Shown: positions 1-9,872 of the stretch, piece after piece
Layout: each line of letters opens with the position of its first letter
How positions within the stretch are numbered: the stretch's first letter is position 1
Source: Methanohalophilus levihalophilus
GTDB taxonomy: Archaea; Halobacteriota; Methanosarcinia; Methanosarcinales; Methanosarcinaceae
NCBI RefSeq assembly: GCF_017874375.1
Contig: NZ_JAGGLK010000001.1
Location: 62,001 to 126,000 of the forward strand
Direction of reading: 5' to 3'
DNA: 64,000 nt
Program-made: the position numbers and the translations under genes
Notes under the pieces: generated by a model
Told to the model about the DNA's origin: nothing
The model's database searches: none
What the model saw: only the letters and a program-made list of their open reading frames with translations

Positions 1-2075
1 GTAGTGGTAGCCCCGCATTTGGGGCATACTTCCTTGTTAATCGAAAGTCCGCATCTGGGGCAGAATAGTTTTGGGACGGTGTGGGTTCCACATTCACATC
101 TGAATTCATGGGTTTCCATTCCACATGAAGGGCATATGCGGTTTCCGATTTCTACTTTTATGTCGCCGGGTTTGCCGTTTGCCATTTCTTTGTAATCAAC
201 AGCATTTGTCAGTTTTCGGGTATTTCCTCCTGCTTCTCCGATAGGGAAAAGAACATGTGGTGCAGGAGACATTTTGCGGCGGTTTGCTTTTTCAGGTCTT
301 CCCATCCTTGCCCCAATTCTTATCGGAGCTCTGGCACGAACCGTCCATCCTGATAATTTGTTAACAGCATCAAGGGCCCCTGTTTCTTCAATAGTTTCCC
401 ATCTTTTTTTCAGGTTTTCAGTAAGGCCAAGGCAGTGAATAAGAGGTAGTGGGTCATTGATGCAGATTCTGTCGTCCTCGATTGTGTGCTGCACCAGAAG
501 TTTTTCCAGTATTGTTTTTGACACACCGTCGCAACACTTGGTGTAGGGGATGTAGAGTGATTCCTTGTTGTCACTTATTTCGGAATTTTCAACAATGCAA
601 TTTGCAAGCTGGATAAATTCCTCCATTTCAATATCATGCCACAGGTATGTGAAAGAAGGATGTAGCGGTACGCCATGATTCTGGCATAGTTCAAGTGCTT
701 TTTCCTGGGAAATGTTTGAAAGATCATTTTCGGTTTTTTCACCAAGGATTTTTTCATATTCCTGCACCCACCACTCGTAGCAGTAGGATGAAGGAATAAG
801 AGGATGATTATTCTCAAGGAAATCGCCATAATTGATCAGGATTTCACCGATGTCTATTATAGACTCTACCTGTGAATGTAATTCAATGGCTGTTTCCTCG
901 TCATCAATTCGAAGCACGTCACCTGAAAACAGTCTTACCGTGGGACCCTCAATTGAATCAACTGGTGCCATTCCTGCGGCTTTTCCCGGTCTTTCAACTT
1001 TCAGCTGGGTTCCCGCGACAATGAAACTGTCCATAATTACCATGCCAGCGGGACTGATGCCTGCTGCTGCAAAGGAAGTATTTCTTGAACGACCGTAACG
1101 CAACCTGAAACCGCCCGGTCTGGAGGGATGGGAAAAAACGGGTCTTCCTGCAATCAGATCCCGCATGTACTTGTCTTTTGGCTTGATGCCTTTCGTTTCC
1201 TCTTTTCCCTCGTCGTCCGAAGGAGTGGTACTAGCCATGAATTTCTCAAGCCAGTTCCAGCCATCAATCCCGAGCTTGTTTACGTGTTTCATTATTTTCG
1301 GGGCTTTTAGGGCCAGCCCTTCCGCGAGAACAAGTGCCATTCCACCCCTGAGGCGGTTTGTACCTACCCTGTCAAGGTTCCTATAACCTTCGACTTCCTC
1401 CTGCTCGGTGGGTTCCCCGTCAATGCATATGGGACAATTTTCAACAATAAGCCTGATTTCGGCCTCAGATGGCATGTACTGCAAGGTCGCAACACGGCGA
1501 TACATTAGGATTTCTTCCACATATCTCTCCACTTCTTCCTTGCGGGGTTTGTATCTGTCAATTCCCACGCCTCTTCGGACATAATCGCCGACTAGAACTG
1601 AAAGGGCCTGTGCGGTACCTCCGGCACTTCGGATAGGTCCTGCATAATAAATTCTTATAAATTGGGTTCCGTCATCGTTGTCGGATATTTCTACCCTGTC
1701 AATACCTTCAATGGGTGCAGCAACGACACCTTCTGTAAGCATTGCAACAGATGTGCGGATAGCGCTTTCAATAGCTTGCTCCTTGGTGTCAAAATTTCCA
1801 ACTTCTCCTTCGGCAATTGCCCTGCCAAGTGCAAGCGCAGCTTCTTCCCTTGACAGGTCAACTTCAAGCTCACGAATCTTGTCGGCAACACCCTCAACAC
1901 CCATGAGGTTTTCCACCCTGTCCGCCAGATCCTTTGCAATGGGAATTTCTACATGTGGTTTAGGATCTTTCCCGGATTCACGGGCTTTATTCGCAATTTC
2001 AATTTCTTTTTGCAGGGTCGATTCCAGTGTCTCAAAATAGTCTGTCATCGTTTTGCTGGCTACAGTTTCTCCCAT
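1..2075 (-). CDS. polC: DNA polymerase D large subunit DP2, partial (C-terminal part off left edge)
   Basis: This is the catalytic large subunit of the archaeal replicative polymerase PolD, which pairs with the DP1 exonuclease subunit. The frame is open from the start to base 1, about 691 residues, so the C-terminal part of this roughly 1100-1250 residue protein is missing. Visible family blocks are the N-terminal DP2 domain ([20 protein letters not shown]), a block with [20 protein letters not shown] near residue 140, and near the window edge two CxxC zinc-ribbon pairs (CPRCG, CPKCG). The start at 2075 ([10 protein letters not shown]) was chosen because it is the first in-frame ATG; an ATG nine codons later (2048) is the alternative. 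No strong Shine-Dalgarno sequence precedes either. Whether the missing part holds an intein cannot be seen. Confidence 0.95.
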   Translation of the reverse strand, partial: MGETVASKTMTDYFETLESTLQKEIEIANKARESGKDPKPHVEIPIAKDLADRVENLMGVEGVADKIRELEVDLSREEAALALGRAIAEGEVGNFDTKEQAIESAIRTSVAMLTEGVVAAPIEGIDRVEISDNDDGTQFIRIYYAGPIRSAGGTAQALSVLVGDYVRRGVGIDRYKPRKEEVERYVEEILMYRRVATLQYMPSEAEIRLIVENCPICIDGEPTEQEEVEGYRNLDRVGTNRLRGGMALVLAEGLALKAPKIMKHVNKLGIDGWNWLEKFMASTTPSDDEGKEETKGIKPKDKYMRDLIAGRPVFSHPSRPGGFRLRYGRSRNTSFAAAGISPAGMVIMDSFIVAGTQLKVERPGKAAGMAPVDSIEGPTVRLFSGDVLRIDDEETAIELHSQVESIIDIGEILINYGDFLENNHPLIPSSYCYEWWVQEYEKILGEKTENDLSNISQEKALELCQNHGVPLHPSFTYLWHDIEMEEFIQLANCIVENSEISDNKESLYIPYTKCCDGVSKTILEKLLVQHTIEDDRICINDPLPLIHCLGLTENLKKRWETIEETGALDAVNKLSGWTVRARAPIRIGARMGRPEKANRRKMSPAPHVLFPIGEAGGNTRKLTNAVDYKEMANGKPGDIKVEIGNRICPSCGMETHEFRCECGTHTVPKLFCPRCGLSINKEVCPKCGATT

Positions 2076-2210
2076 CTTGGATTATTCTTGTATCTCTAGG
2101 TATAATATGATTTTCCTGATAAGTCTTGAACTAATAATACTCCACAATTCAGGTCACTGGTCTCAGCAAAGACACAATCCTTATCACCAATCATCTTCCA
2201 CTATTGGAAC

Positions 2211-2714
2211 ATGAGGAAAAGTTTATTGGTTTTGTTACTTGCAGCCACTATTTTTGTAAGCGGTTGCACAGGTACGGAAGAATCAGTTGAAGTAGCTGAA
2301 GTGGGGGACTATGTTCTTGTGGATTACACGGGTGAACTCGAAGATGGAACGGTTTTTGATACTTCCATCGGTCGCCAGCCACTCGGTTTTACTGTAGGGG
2401 CAGGCCAGATGATAGCCGGTTTCGATAATGGTGTCGTAGGCATGGCAGTGGGTGAAAGCAAGATACTGACCATTCCACCTGAAGAAGCATATGGTACTTA
2501 TCTGGAAGTGCAGACTATTCCAATTCAAAATCTGCCAGATCCAAATGGGACATACGTAGAAGGGGGTCAATTGATGACTGCCTACGGGAATCTCACAATT
2601 GTCAATGTAACGGAGTCAGAAATAACGGTTGATGTTCAACGCCTCAATCATCCTCTGGCAGGTGAGACATTGATCTTCAATGTAACTCTTGTTTCAATTG
2701 GTGAAGAAGAATAA
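2211..2714 (+). CDS. FKBP-type peptidyl-prolyl isomerase lipoprotein
   Basis: A secreted, membrane-anchored proline isomerase of 167 residues that would assist folding of exported proteins. Residues 1-18 form a lipoprotein signal ending in the lipobox VSGC with Cys19. The FKBP fold starts near residue 31 (VGDYVLVDYTG) and contains the diagnostic stretches DGTVFDTS and GFDNGVVGMAVGE, followed by the insert and tail typical of long archaeal FKBPs (NHPLAGETLIF). It stands alone: the neighbour on the left is divergent and the one on the right convergent. It ends in TAA. Assignment to the family is firm; client proteins are unknown. Confidence 0.92.
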   Translation: MRKSLLVLLLAATIFVSGCTGTEESVEVAEVGDYVLVDYTGELEDGTVFDTSIGRQPLGFTVGAGQMIAGFDNGVVGMAVGESKILTIPPEEAYGTYLEVQTIPIQNLPDPNGTYVEGGQLMTAYGNLTIVNVTESEITVDVQRLNHPLAGETLIFNVTLVSIGEEE

Positions 2715-2772
2715 ATAATCGGGTATTATGCCCGATTTCTCTTTCTGGTAGTCCTTTGACAAACTCCTGACT

Positions 2773-4248
2773 TCAGGCATACATGCCGTTTTCGCCTGGA
2801 GGGAATACAAGAGACTTTAATTCCTTCTTGTATTGTTCAATGCTTCTGAGCATGTCTTCTGTAGTTATTTGTTCAATAGTTATTTCATTCACTGAATCCC
2901 GGGTTATTATTTCAGGCATCTTGTTTCTGATTTTCACTATTTTACTGAATACACAGGCATTTACAACACCCTTTACATCCGCTCCGCTCAAATCCTTACT
3001 CACTTTTGCCAGCCTCTTGTAGTCGATATCTTCTACAGTATTGCGTCCTTTCAGATGTATCCTGTATATATCTTCCAGAGCTTTATCGTCAGGCAGTGGG
3101 ATTTCCAGTTTAAGATCGAATCTTCCTGGCCTCAGGAATGCAGGATCTATATGGTTAAGCCTGTTGGTAGCTCCCATAATTATCATGCCTTTTGAACTGC
3201 GTATGCCGTCCATTTCCTGAAGCAGAAGGGATACTATTCTGACCGTGACCTCATGGGATGTGTCCCTTTGTGGCATTAAAGCATCAATCTCATCAATAAA
3301 GATCACCGATGGGGTACTGCTTTTAGCTTTCTCAAAAAGCTCCCTGAGATTCTTTTCCGACTCTCCGTACCATTTTGAAAGAATATCAGCGCCGTTTATG
3401 GAATAAAAATTGGCGTCAAGCTCCTTGGCAGAAGCTTTTGCAAGCATGGTCTTACCAGTTCCCGGGGGTCCGTAAAGCAATATTCCGTGTGGCAATTCTG
3501 CCCCGTACACTTCGTATATTTCAGGATGCCTGATTCCGAGATCAATGAGTGAAAGTTGTTTTTTTGCTTCCTCACAACCTCCGATATCACTGAAATCCAC
3601 GTCAAGGAACTCTCTTTCTATTACTTCAAAACGCTTGCTTTCTTCCCCGGAAGAAGTTCTTCTTTCGGAAGCAAGTGATTGTGGCTTTAGATCCGGTTCT
3701 CTCATTGGCACAGGAAGAATGGCCAGATCCTGTTCTCCACCTCCTGCCTCGTAGCCGCAATTGATCAGTAATTCAAGGATTTCAAGAAATCTGGGGATAT
3801 GAGTTTTCATTTCATCAGGATCGAGAAATGCCGTTGAAGATAACTTGAATTCATTTCCCTGAATGCTTATAATATACAAATCGTTGTCTTCAGTATGGCT
3901 CAGGCGCAAACTCCTGTGCGTGCTCTTGAAGTCGTATCCATACTGTTTAATTTCACGCTTGAAAAGGTCAAGGATTTCTTTGGTATTTGTCTCTTCGTCA
4001 TATATTATAGTGGCAGAAGTGTCGTAAAGATATTCATTAAATGAATGTGGCGACATGAGGACGGAGGAGATTTCATATATCTCATCCCGCGTGTACAACG
4101 GTGACAGCAGGGAAACAACATTGTTATCGGAAACCGCCAGGTGCATAGTGCTGTAGTCCCTCTGGTTTAAAGCTCCCCAATCTATTCTGAATGGCATACA
4201 TTCTAGATTCTCTATTCGTTTCAAATAGATTGCGACAAAAGATCTCAT
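2773..4248 (-). CDS. AAA+ ATPase with uncharacterised N-terminal domain
   Basis: A 491-residue single-ring AAA ATPase of the proteasome/Cdc48-like class. Residues 1-200 match nothing I recognise. The AAA module follows: Walker A GPPGTGKT at 260-267, Walker B VIFIDEIDA at about 315-323, a sensor region GATNRLNHID, and an arginine-finger segment FLRPGRFD. It has one AAA domain, unlike Cdc48, and lacks the N-terminal coiled coil of the proteasome activator PAN, so its partner is open. The N-terminal domain presumably binds substrate or adaptor. Start uncertain: ATG 4248 or ATG 4197 (MPFRIDWG). It is convergent with the FKBP gene. Confidence 0.85.
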   Translation of the reverse strand: MRSFVAIYLKRIENLECMPFRIDWGALNQRDYSTMHLAVSDNNVVSLLSPLYTRDEIYEISSVLMSPHSFNEYLYDTSATIIYDEETNTKEILDLFKREIKQYGYDFKSTHRSLRLSHTEDNDLYIISIQGNEFKLSSTAFLDPDEMKTHIPRFLEILELLINCGYEAGGGEQDLAILPVPMREPDLKPQSLASERRTSSGEESKRFEVIEREFLDVDFSDIGGCEEAKKQLSLIDLGIRHPEIYEVYGAELPHGILLYGPPGTGKTMLAKASAKELDANFYSINGADILSKWYGESEKNLRELFEKAKSSTPSVIFIDEIDALMPQRDTSHEVTVRIVSLLLQEMDGIRSSKGMIIMGATNRLNHIDPAFLRPGRFDLKLEIPLPDDKALEDIYRIHLKGRNTVEDIDYKRLAKVSKDLSGADVKGVVNACVFSKIVKIRNKMPEIITRDSVNEITIEQITTEDMLRSIEQYKKELKSLVFPPGENGMYA

Positions 4249-4316
4249 TATAGCAATGATGGAAAAGGATCACATTAATATAGATTAAATTTAATATATT
4301 TACGAAGGTGATATTA

Positions 4317-4781
4317 TTGAAAAAACTTATCATTGCGTTAACATTTTTAATCCTTTTCACTTCAGCAACCACTGGTGCTTCTCCTCTTGGGGATGGCTTG
4401 CAGATGATGGTTGATGAATACAATAAGAATGCAGGAGTTGCTCCTTCTCCGATAAAAACTATTTTCGGAAATGAAGTCATTCAGTTGACAGTTGAAATGA
4501 ATGATGGATCTATGTTTTACTTCAAATTAGTAACAGATGATGCAAAAATAGTTGAATTTGAGGAAATTAGTGTTGATGATGACATCGACGCAACTCTGCT
4601 TGTAGGTATTGATGAAGATACATTGTCAGCTCTTGCGAATTCGACCTCCCCGCTACATATCTTCTTAGATGCTTATGAGGATGGCAGGATTACAGTAGAA
4701 GCTGTGGGAGCCGTCAATAAAATTACCATAGCGTTGGGCAATCTGGCGATAAAACTGTCTCAATTACTTGGATTCATCTGA
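4317..4781 (+). CDS. secreted SCP2-like domain protein, copy 1
   Basis: A protein of about 154 residues with an N-terminal signal peptide (basic MKKL, hydrophobic core to about residue 20, cleavage near TGA-SP) and a body resembling the SCP2/sterol-carrier fold: a strand with a DGS turn (MNDGSMFYFKLV), an acidic middle, then YEDGRITVEAVG, which resembles the GKIxxxG signature of that fold. The start is set at TTG 4317 because a nine-base Shine-Dalgarno match (GAAGGTGAT, 4304-4312) sits four bases before it; GTG 4308 lies inside this site. It is paralogous to the next gene. The ligand is unknown, and the SCP2 assignment is from pattern only. Confidence 0.7.
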   Translation: MKKLIIALTFLILFTSATTGASPLGDGLQMMVDEYNKNAGVAPSPIKTIFGNEVIQLTVEMNDGSMFYFKLVTDDAKIVEFEEISVDDDIDATLLVGIDEDTLSALANSTSPLHIFLDAYEDGRITVEAVGAVNKITIALGNLAIKLSQLLGFI

Positions 4782-4794
4782 TTTTATCCGGATG

Positions 4795-4813
4795 TTTCTT
4801 TTTTCTTTTTTTT
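4795..4813 (+). terminator. poly-T transcription termination signal
   Basis: A T-rich run directly after the first SCP2-like gene, typical of archaeal termination, without an obvious hairpin. It suggests the two paralogues are transcribed separately, in agreement with the second promoter upstream of copy 2. Confidence 0.45.
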
Positions 4814-4983
4814 CACTTTATTTGTGTTATGTCTTTTTTGTTTCTCCATAGAGATCCTTCTGCCAGTTTATGTAGCTAGTTAGGGTAGATTGAAGGTATT
4901 GTGCCAAAGATGTCATAATTATTATGAGAAATAGGATCAAATTGATATAGTTGTAGATTAATATATTTTCAAAGGTGAGTTAA

Positions 4984-5442
4984 GTGAAGAAAATTCTCGT
5001 GGCTTTATCTATCTTTATTCTTTTTGCCTCCGCAACTGCCAGTGCCGAGCTTGTTGATGATATTGAAGTTTCTATTGCCGAATACAATGCGTATTCAGGT
5101 GAAGTGCCTTCAGTTATCAAAAGCCTTTTTGGAAATGAAATTGGGCATGTAACTATTGGAACAGTTGATGGGTCTCCACTGTACTTCAAAATCGTGACAA
5201 AAAATGCAAAGGTAGTGGAATTCAGGGAAATAACCGCTGATGAGGATGTAGATGCCACTCTCCTGCTGGAAATTCATGAAAATACACTTGAGGATATCCT
5301 GACTTCTGAATCACCCATGTCTACTTACTTTGACGCATATGAAAGTGGCAAAATAACCATTGAAGCAATTGGAATTAAAAATCAGGTTTCGTTGACTCTG
5401 GGAAATGCAGCAATAAAGTTATCAAAATTCATTGGATTTTAA
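4984..5442 (+). CDS. secreted SCP2-like domain protein, copy 2
   Basis: A 152-residue paralogue of the preceding gene with the same layout: a signal peptide (MKKILVALSIFILFASATAS), then IKSLFGNEIGHVTIGTVDGS, an acidic DEDVDATLL segment and YESGKITIEAIG. Similarity runs the whole length, so this is a tandem duplication. Start is GTG 4984, preceded four bases away by the Shine-Dalgarno sequence AAAGGTGAG (4971-4979), the same arrangement as in copy 1. The upstream 60 bases are also similar (AGGATCA, GATATAG, TAGATTAAT), so the promoter was duplicated with the gene. Function unknown. Confidence 0.72.
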   Translation: MKKILVALSIFILFASATASAELVDDIEVSIAEYNAYSGEVPSVIKSLFGNEIGHVTIGTVDGSPLYFKIVTKNAKVVEFREITADEDVDATLLLEIHENTLEDILTSESPMSTYFDAYESGKITIEAIGIKNQVSLTLGNAAIKLSKFIGF

Positions 5443-5608
5443 GAAGACATTTTAACTGTTTCTATTTCTCTCTTTCCTTCTTTTTCATTTATATACCCTC
5501 ACCAGAAAGTACATAAAAGTTAATGGACAATTAGGTACAATTTCATCAGCCGAATTCTAAGCATTAACTAGATTCTTGCTTATATGTGCTAAAAATGAGA
5601 GGTATTCT

Positions 5609-7336
5609 ATGAAGGTCAAAATAACTGAAACAATTCTGAGGGACGCACACCAATCGCTTCTTGCAACGAGAATGCGAACAAGGACTATGCTTCCCATCAT
5701 TGAAAAGTTGGATGAGGTTGGTTACTATTCCCTCGAAATGTGGGGAGGTGCAACATTTGACACTTGTATCAGATATCTCAACGAGGATCCATGGGAGCGT
5801 CTCAGGGAACTGAAAAAACACATGAACAACACCCATGCCCAGATGTTGTTACGGGGCCAGAACCTTGTAGGCTACAGGCATTATTCCGATGATGTCGTAG
5901 AAAAATTTGTTACCAAAGCCTATGAAAACGGTATTGATATTTTCCGCATATTTGATGCGGTAAACGATGTCAGAAACATGGAAACTTCCATTAGGGTAGC
6001 TAAAAAACAGGGTGCGCATGTTCAGGGTACTATCAGCTATACCATCAGTCCTGTCCACACTGTTGAGAAATACGTTGCATTTGCAAACGAACTTGCGGAA
6101 TTGGGCTGTGATTCCATTTGTATTAAGGACATGGCCGGACTTCTTGCTCCTCATGAAGCCTATGAACTCATAAGCTCACTCAAGAAAGAGGTCGGCTTGC
6201 CGGTGGACTTGCACTGTCACTGTACTTCCGGCATGGCTCCGATGAGCTACATGGCAGCCTGTGAGGCTGGTGTTGATATTCTTGATACTGCTCTTTCACC
6301 CCTTGCAGGGGGAACTTCCCAGCCACCAACAGAGTCCACGGTTGCAGCTCTTCAAAGGACTAAATTCGACACAGGCCTTGATCTTAAACTGCTGGGTGAA
6401 GCATCTGCATATTTCAAGGAAATCAAGGACGAATACAAAGGAATACTTGATCCTATATCCGAGCAGGTTGACACTAACGTTCTGGTTTACCAGATTCCTG
6501 GAGGTATGCTCTCCAACCTTGTGTCCCAGCTGAAGGAGCAAAACGCTCTTGACAAGTATGATGATGTTCTTGAAGAGATGCCAAGGGTGCGTGAGGAACT
6601 TGGTTATCCTCCACTTGTAACTCCTACAAGCCAGATAGTAGGCACCCAGGCCGTACTCAATGTCCTAATGGGCGAGCGCTACAAGGTAGTTCCAAAGGAA
6701 GTAAAGGACTATGTACGTGGTCTTTATGGCCGGTCCCCGGCTCCAATCAGCGAAAAAATGATCGCGACTATTATCGGTGACGAACAGCCAATCACAGTAA
6801 GGCCAGCGGATCTTCTCGAGCCTGAATACGAAAAGATAAAGCAGGAAGCTGAAGAGATGGGAATCGTCAGCAAAGAAGAAGATGTTCTTACTTATGCTCT
6901 TTATCCAGCCATTGCTCCAAAATTCCTGCGTGGCGAATCTGAAGAAGAGATACTTGCACCGGTGCCAGCTGCATCCACTCCCGCAGCATCAGCTCCAGTG
7001 GCAATACCTACTCACTTTAAAGTTGAAGTTGACAACGAATCATTCGACGTTCATGTTGAACCCGTTGGAGGTGCCATTACAGTAACCGAAAGTGCTTCCC
7101 AGAAACCGACTGCGGTTGCTTCAGAAGGTGCTGTAACTAGCCACATGCAGGGAATGGTTCTTTCTATTGATGTGGTTGTGGGTGACGCCATTAATGAAGG
7201 AGACAAGATTTGTGTTATTGAAGCCATGAAAATGGAGAATGCAATTCACTCTCCACATGGTGGTACTGTCAAGGAAATCCTTGTTTCCGAGGGCGATGCA
7301 GTTACTTCCGGCGAAGTCTTGATGGTAATTGACTGA
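5609..7336 (+). CDS. pycB: pyruvate carboxylase subunit B (carboxyltransferase + biotin carrier)
   Basis: Subunit B of the two-subunit archaeal pyruvate carboxylase, which moves the carboxyl group from carboxybiotin to pyruvate to make oxaloacetate, the entry to the incomplete citric acid cycle and the aspartate family. The 575-residue chain has an HMGL-like carboxyltransferase barrel (ILRDAHQSLLATRMR near the N terminus, LHCHCTSGMAP near 200), the conserved carboxylase domain, an Ala/Pro linker near 455-475 and a C-terminal biotinyl domain with EAMKMENAI, the biotinylated lysine being about residue 541. Start ATG 5609 was chosen over ATG 5576 because GAGAGGT (5597-5603) precedes it and the N terminus fits the family. 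It is followed by pycA after 21 bases and by birA. Confidence 0.95.
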   Translation: MKVKITETILRDAHQSLLATRMRTRTMLPIIEKLDEVGYYSLEMWGGATFDTCIRYLNEDPWERLRELKKHMNNTHAQMLLRGQNLVGYRHYSDDVVEKFVTKAYENGIDIFRIFDAVNDVRNMETSIRVAKKQGAHVQGTISYTISPVHTVEKYVAFANELAELGCDSICIKDMAGLLAPHEAYELISSLKKEVGLPVDLHCHCTSGMAPMSYMAACEAGVDILDTALSPLAGGTSQPPTESTVAALQRTKFDTGLDLKLLGEASAYFKEIKDEYKGILDPISEQVDTNVLVYQIPGGMLSNLVSQLKEQNALDKYDDVLEEMPRVREELGYPPLVTPTSQIVGTQAVLNVLMGERYKVVPKEVKDYVRGLYGRSPAPISEKMIATIIGDEQPITVRPADLLEPEYEKIKQEAEEMGIVSKEEDVLTYALYPAIAPKFLRGESEEEILAPVPAASTPAASAPVAIPTHFKVEVDNESFDVHVEPVGGAITVTESASQKPTAVASEGAVTSHMQGMVLSIDVVVGDAINEGDKICVIEAMKMENAIHSPHGGTVKEILVSEGDAVTSGEVLMVID

Positions 7337-7357
7337 GCACCAATTTGAGGTTATTAT

Positions 7358-8854
7358 ATGTTCAGCAAGGTACTTGTTGCAAACAGAGGCGAAATAGCTA
7401 TCAGGATTATGCGTGCCTGCAAGGAACTGGATGTTGGTACGGTTGCAGTTTATTCCGAGGCAGATAGCAATGCACTGTTTACAAAATATGCGGATGAGGC
7501 TTATTTGATTGGTCCTGCTCCAACTTCCAAGAGTTACCTCAATATGGAGGCAATTCTTGAAGTAGCGAAGAAAACCGGCGCAGAAGGAATTCATCCGGGA
7601 TTTGGTTTCCTTTCGGAAAACACTACTTTTGCAAAAAGGTGTGAAGAGGAAGGAGTAACTTTCATAGGTCCTTCCAGTGAAGTCATAGAGCAAATGGGAA
7701 GCAAAATAGCTGCCCGTGAAGCCATGATTAAGGCCGGTGTTCCGGTCGTTCCGGGTGATGGCAAACCAATAGAAGATTATGAAGCTGCACAGAAAGTCGC
7801 AGATAATCTTGGTTATCCACTTATGATCAAAGCCTCCGCAGGTGGCGGTGGCATTGGTATGAAAGTAGTTTATTCCGATGAGGAATTGAAAAATTCGATT
7901 TCATCTATCAGATCAGTTGCAGAGTCTGCGTTTGGTGATTCAACTGTTTTCATTGAAAAATATATGGAAGAACCACGTCACATTGAAATCCAGATTCTTG
8001 CTGACAGCCATGGCAACTGCCTTTATCTTTCAGACAGGGAATGCTCCATTCAGCGAAGGCATCAGAAGCTCATTGAAGAAGCTCCATCTCCTATAATGAC
8101 TCCGGAACTTCGGGCAGCAATGGGTGGCACTGCAGTCAAAGCCGCAAAATCCATTGGTTATGAAAACGCAGGAACCGTGGAATTCCTTTATTCAAAGGGT
8201 GATTACTATTTCCTTGAAGTTAACACACGTCTGCAGGTAGAACACGGTATCACCGAGCTTGTAACAGGCATTGATATCGTCAAGGAGCAGCTCAAAGTCG
8301 CATGCGGTGAGGAACTATCTTTCAAGCAGGAAGACATCAAGATAACCGGTTCAGCAATTGAATGCAGGATTAATGCCGAAGATCCGCTCAACGATTTTAC
8401 TCCATCCCCCGGGAAAATACGCCGCTACAGATCTGCCGGCGGTCCGGGTGTCAGGGTTGACAGTGGGGTGCATATGGGCTATACCATTACGCCTTTCTAT
8501 GATTCCATGATTTCCAAACTCCAGACCTGGGGAAGGGACAGGGATGAAGCCATTGCAAGGATGAGACGTGCTCTCTTTGAGTATGTTGTAATTGGTGTCA
8601 AAACCAACATTCCATTCCATCGGGCAGTAATGTCACATGAAGAATTCCTGAAGGGAAATCTCACAACACACTTCATTGATGACTATAATATCCTTGATAT
8701 TGTAGCTGAAAACGCTGCATGCCACGAGAGGGAATGTGAAACCCTTGCTGAAGCACTTGACAACAATAACAAAAAGATTGCTGCTATCAGCGCTGCAGTT
8801 GGGTCCTACATTAATGCAGCCAAATCCCGGGATATGGAAAACAAGGATGAATGA
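7358..8854 (+). CDS. pycA: pyruvate carboxylase subunit A (biotin carboxylase)
   Basis: The ATP-grasp biotin carboxylase subunit, 498 residues, which carboxylates the biotin on PycB with bicarbonate and ATP. Motifs in order: N-terminal [15 protein letters not shown], the glycine-rich ATP loop [12 protein letters not shown] near 165, the active-site region with [13 protein letters not shown] near 285, and the C-terminal biotin-carboxylase domain. The length is slightly above that of bacterial AccC because of a tail after about 450. It lies between pycB and birA on the same strand with short gaps, a biotin-enzyme operon together with its own ligase. Confidence 0.95.
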   Translation: MFSKVLVANRGEIAIRIMRACKELDVGTVAVYSEADSNALFTKYADEAYLIGPAPTSKSYLNMEAILEVAKKTGAEGIHPGFGFLSENTTFAKRCEEEGVTFIGPSSEVIEQMGSKIAAREAMIKAGVPVVPGDGKPIEDYEAAQKVADNLGYPLMIKASAGGGGIGMKVVYSDEELKNSISSIRSVAESAFGDSTVFIEKYMEEPRHIEIQILADSHGNCLYLSDRECSIQRRHQKLIEEAPSPIMTPELRAAMGGTAVKAAKSIGYENAGTVEFLYSKGDYYFLEVNTRLQVEHGITELVTGIDIVKEQLKVACGEELSFKQEDIKITGSAIECRINAEDPLNDFTPSPGKIRRYRSAGGPGVRVDSGVHMGYTITPFYDSMISKLQTWGRDRDEAIARMRRALFEYVVIGVKTNIPFHRAVMSHEEFLKGNLTTHFIDDYNILDIVAENAACHERECETLAEALDNNNKKIAAISAAVGSYINAAKSRDMENKDE

Positions 8855-8894
8855 TTTTTTATTCTTGTACTTCCAATTGTAACAGGGGATTTTA

Positions 8895-9863
8895 TTGCAA
8901 AACAATATTCTTGAAGTAATAAGGATACTGAAAGGTGCAAACGGACAACCTGTGTCGGGGGCGGAGATAGGGACTTCTATCGGTGTTTCCAGAACGATGA
9001 TCTGGAAATATGTCCAGGCTCTCCAGAAGCGTGGATATTCCATAGAATCCATCCCCGGAAGCGGTTATATCTTGCGATCAGAGCCTGATTTTCTCTATCC
9101 TGAACTAATTACTGAGGGCCTTGATACTGATATAATCGGGACTGAATTAGTTTACTACGACAAAGTTCAATCAACCAATGATATTGCCAAACAAATCGGA
9201 AGCGAAGCTTCTGATGGAACGGTTGTAATAGCTGAAATCCAGGACAGTGGCCGGGGGCGCAGGGGTTGTGATTGGTGTTCTCCGGAAGGTGGAATTTGGC
9301 TTTCTGTAATCCTGAAACTTTCTATGTCGCCTTCACATGCCTCCCGATTAACACTCATGGCTGGTGTTGCTGTGGCAGAAACACTTCGCAAAATCGGGGT
9401 AAATGCTTCCCTGAAGTGGCCAAATGATGTATTGGTGGGTGGCAAGAAAATCTGTGGTATTTTGACTGAGATGGAAGCAGAAGCTGAGATTATTAATTAT
9501 GTAGTTATCGGTATTGGGATCAATGCCAACATGGATCCTGAATCATTCCCGGATGATCTGAAAAAGACTTCCACGACCATCAAGTACGAGTTGGGAAAAG
9601 AGATAGACAGGGTGATTTTTGTTCAGTCCCTTCTTTCTACGCTTGAGCAACACTACATAAAATTCAACACTGGTTCATTTGATGAGATTCTGCAGAAATG
9701 GATAGACCTTTCTGATACTCTTGGAAAGCAGGTTTGTATGGTAACTCCTGTCAAAATGTATGAAGGAAAAGCAATCGGGATATCTGAAGATGGCGGTCTT
9801 ATTGTTGAGATGGCGGATGGCTCTAAGGAAACTCTAATATCAGGTCGCTGCATGTATGTTTGA
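8895..9863 (+). CDS. birA: biotin-protein ligase with N-terminal HTH (BirA)
   Basis: Bifunctional biotin ligase of 322 residues. Residues 1-60 are a winged helix-turn-helix (GAEIGTSIGVSRTMIWKYVQ) as in bacterial BirA, suggesting that it may also repress transcription; the catalytic domain has the biotinyl-AMP loop GRGRRG near 115 and the KWPND strand, and an SH3-like C-terminal domain follows. It attaches biotin to PycB, probably the main biotin protein here. Start is TTG 8895, five bases after AGGGGA (8884-8889). The operon position after pycBA supports the role. A DNA target site was not identified. Confidence 0.93.
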   Translation: MQNNILEVIRILKGANGQPVSGAEIGTSIGVSRTMIWKYVQALQKRGYSIESIPGSGYILRSEPDFLYPELITEGLDTDIIGTELVYYDKVQSTNDIAKQIGSEASDGTVVIAEIQDSGRGRRGCDWCSPEGGIWLSVILKLSMSPSHASRLTLMAGVAVAETLRKIGVNASLKWPNDVLVGGKKICGILTEMEAEAEIINYVVIGIGINANMDPESFPDDLKKTSTTIKYELGKEIDRVIFVQSLLSTLEQHYIKFNTGSFDEILQKWIDLSDTLGKQVCMVTPVKMYEGKAIGISEDGGLIVEMADGSKETLISGRCMYV

Positions 9864-9872
9864 GGATTACTA

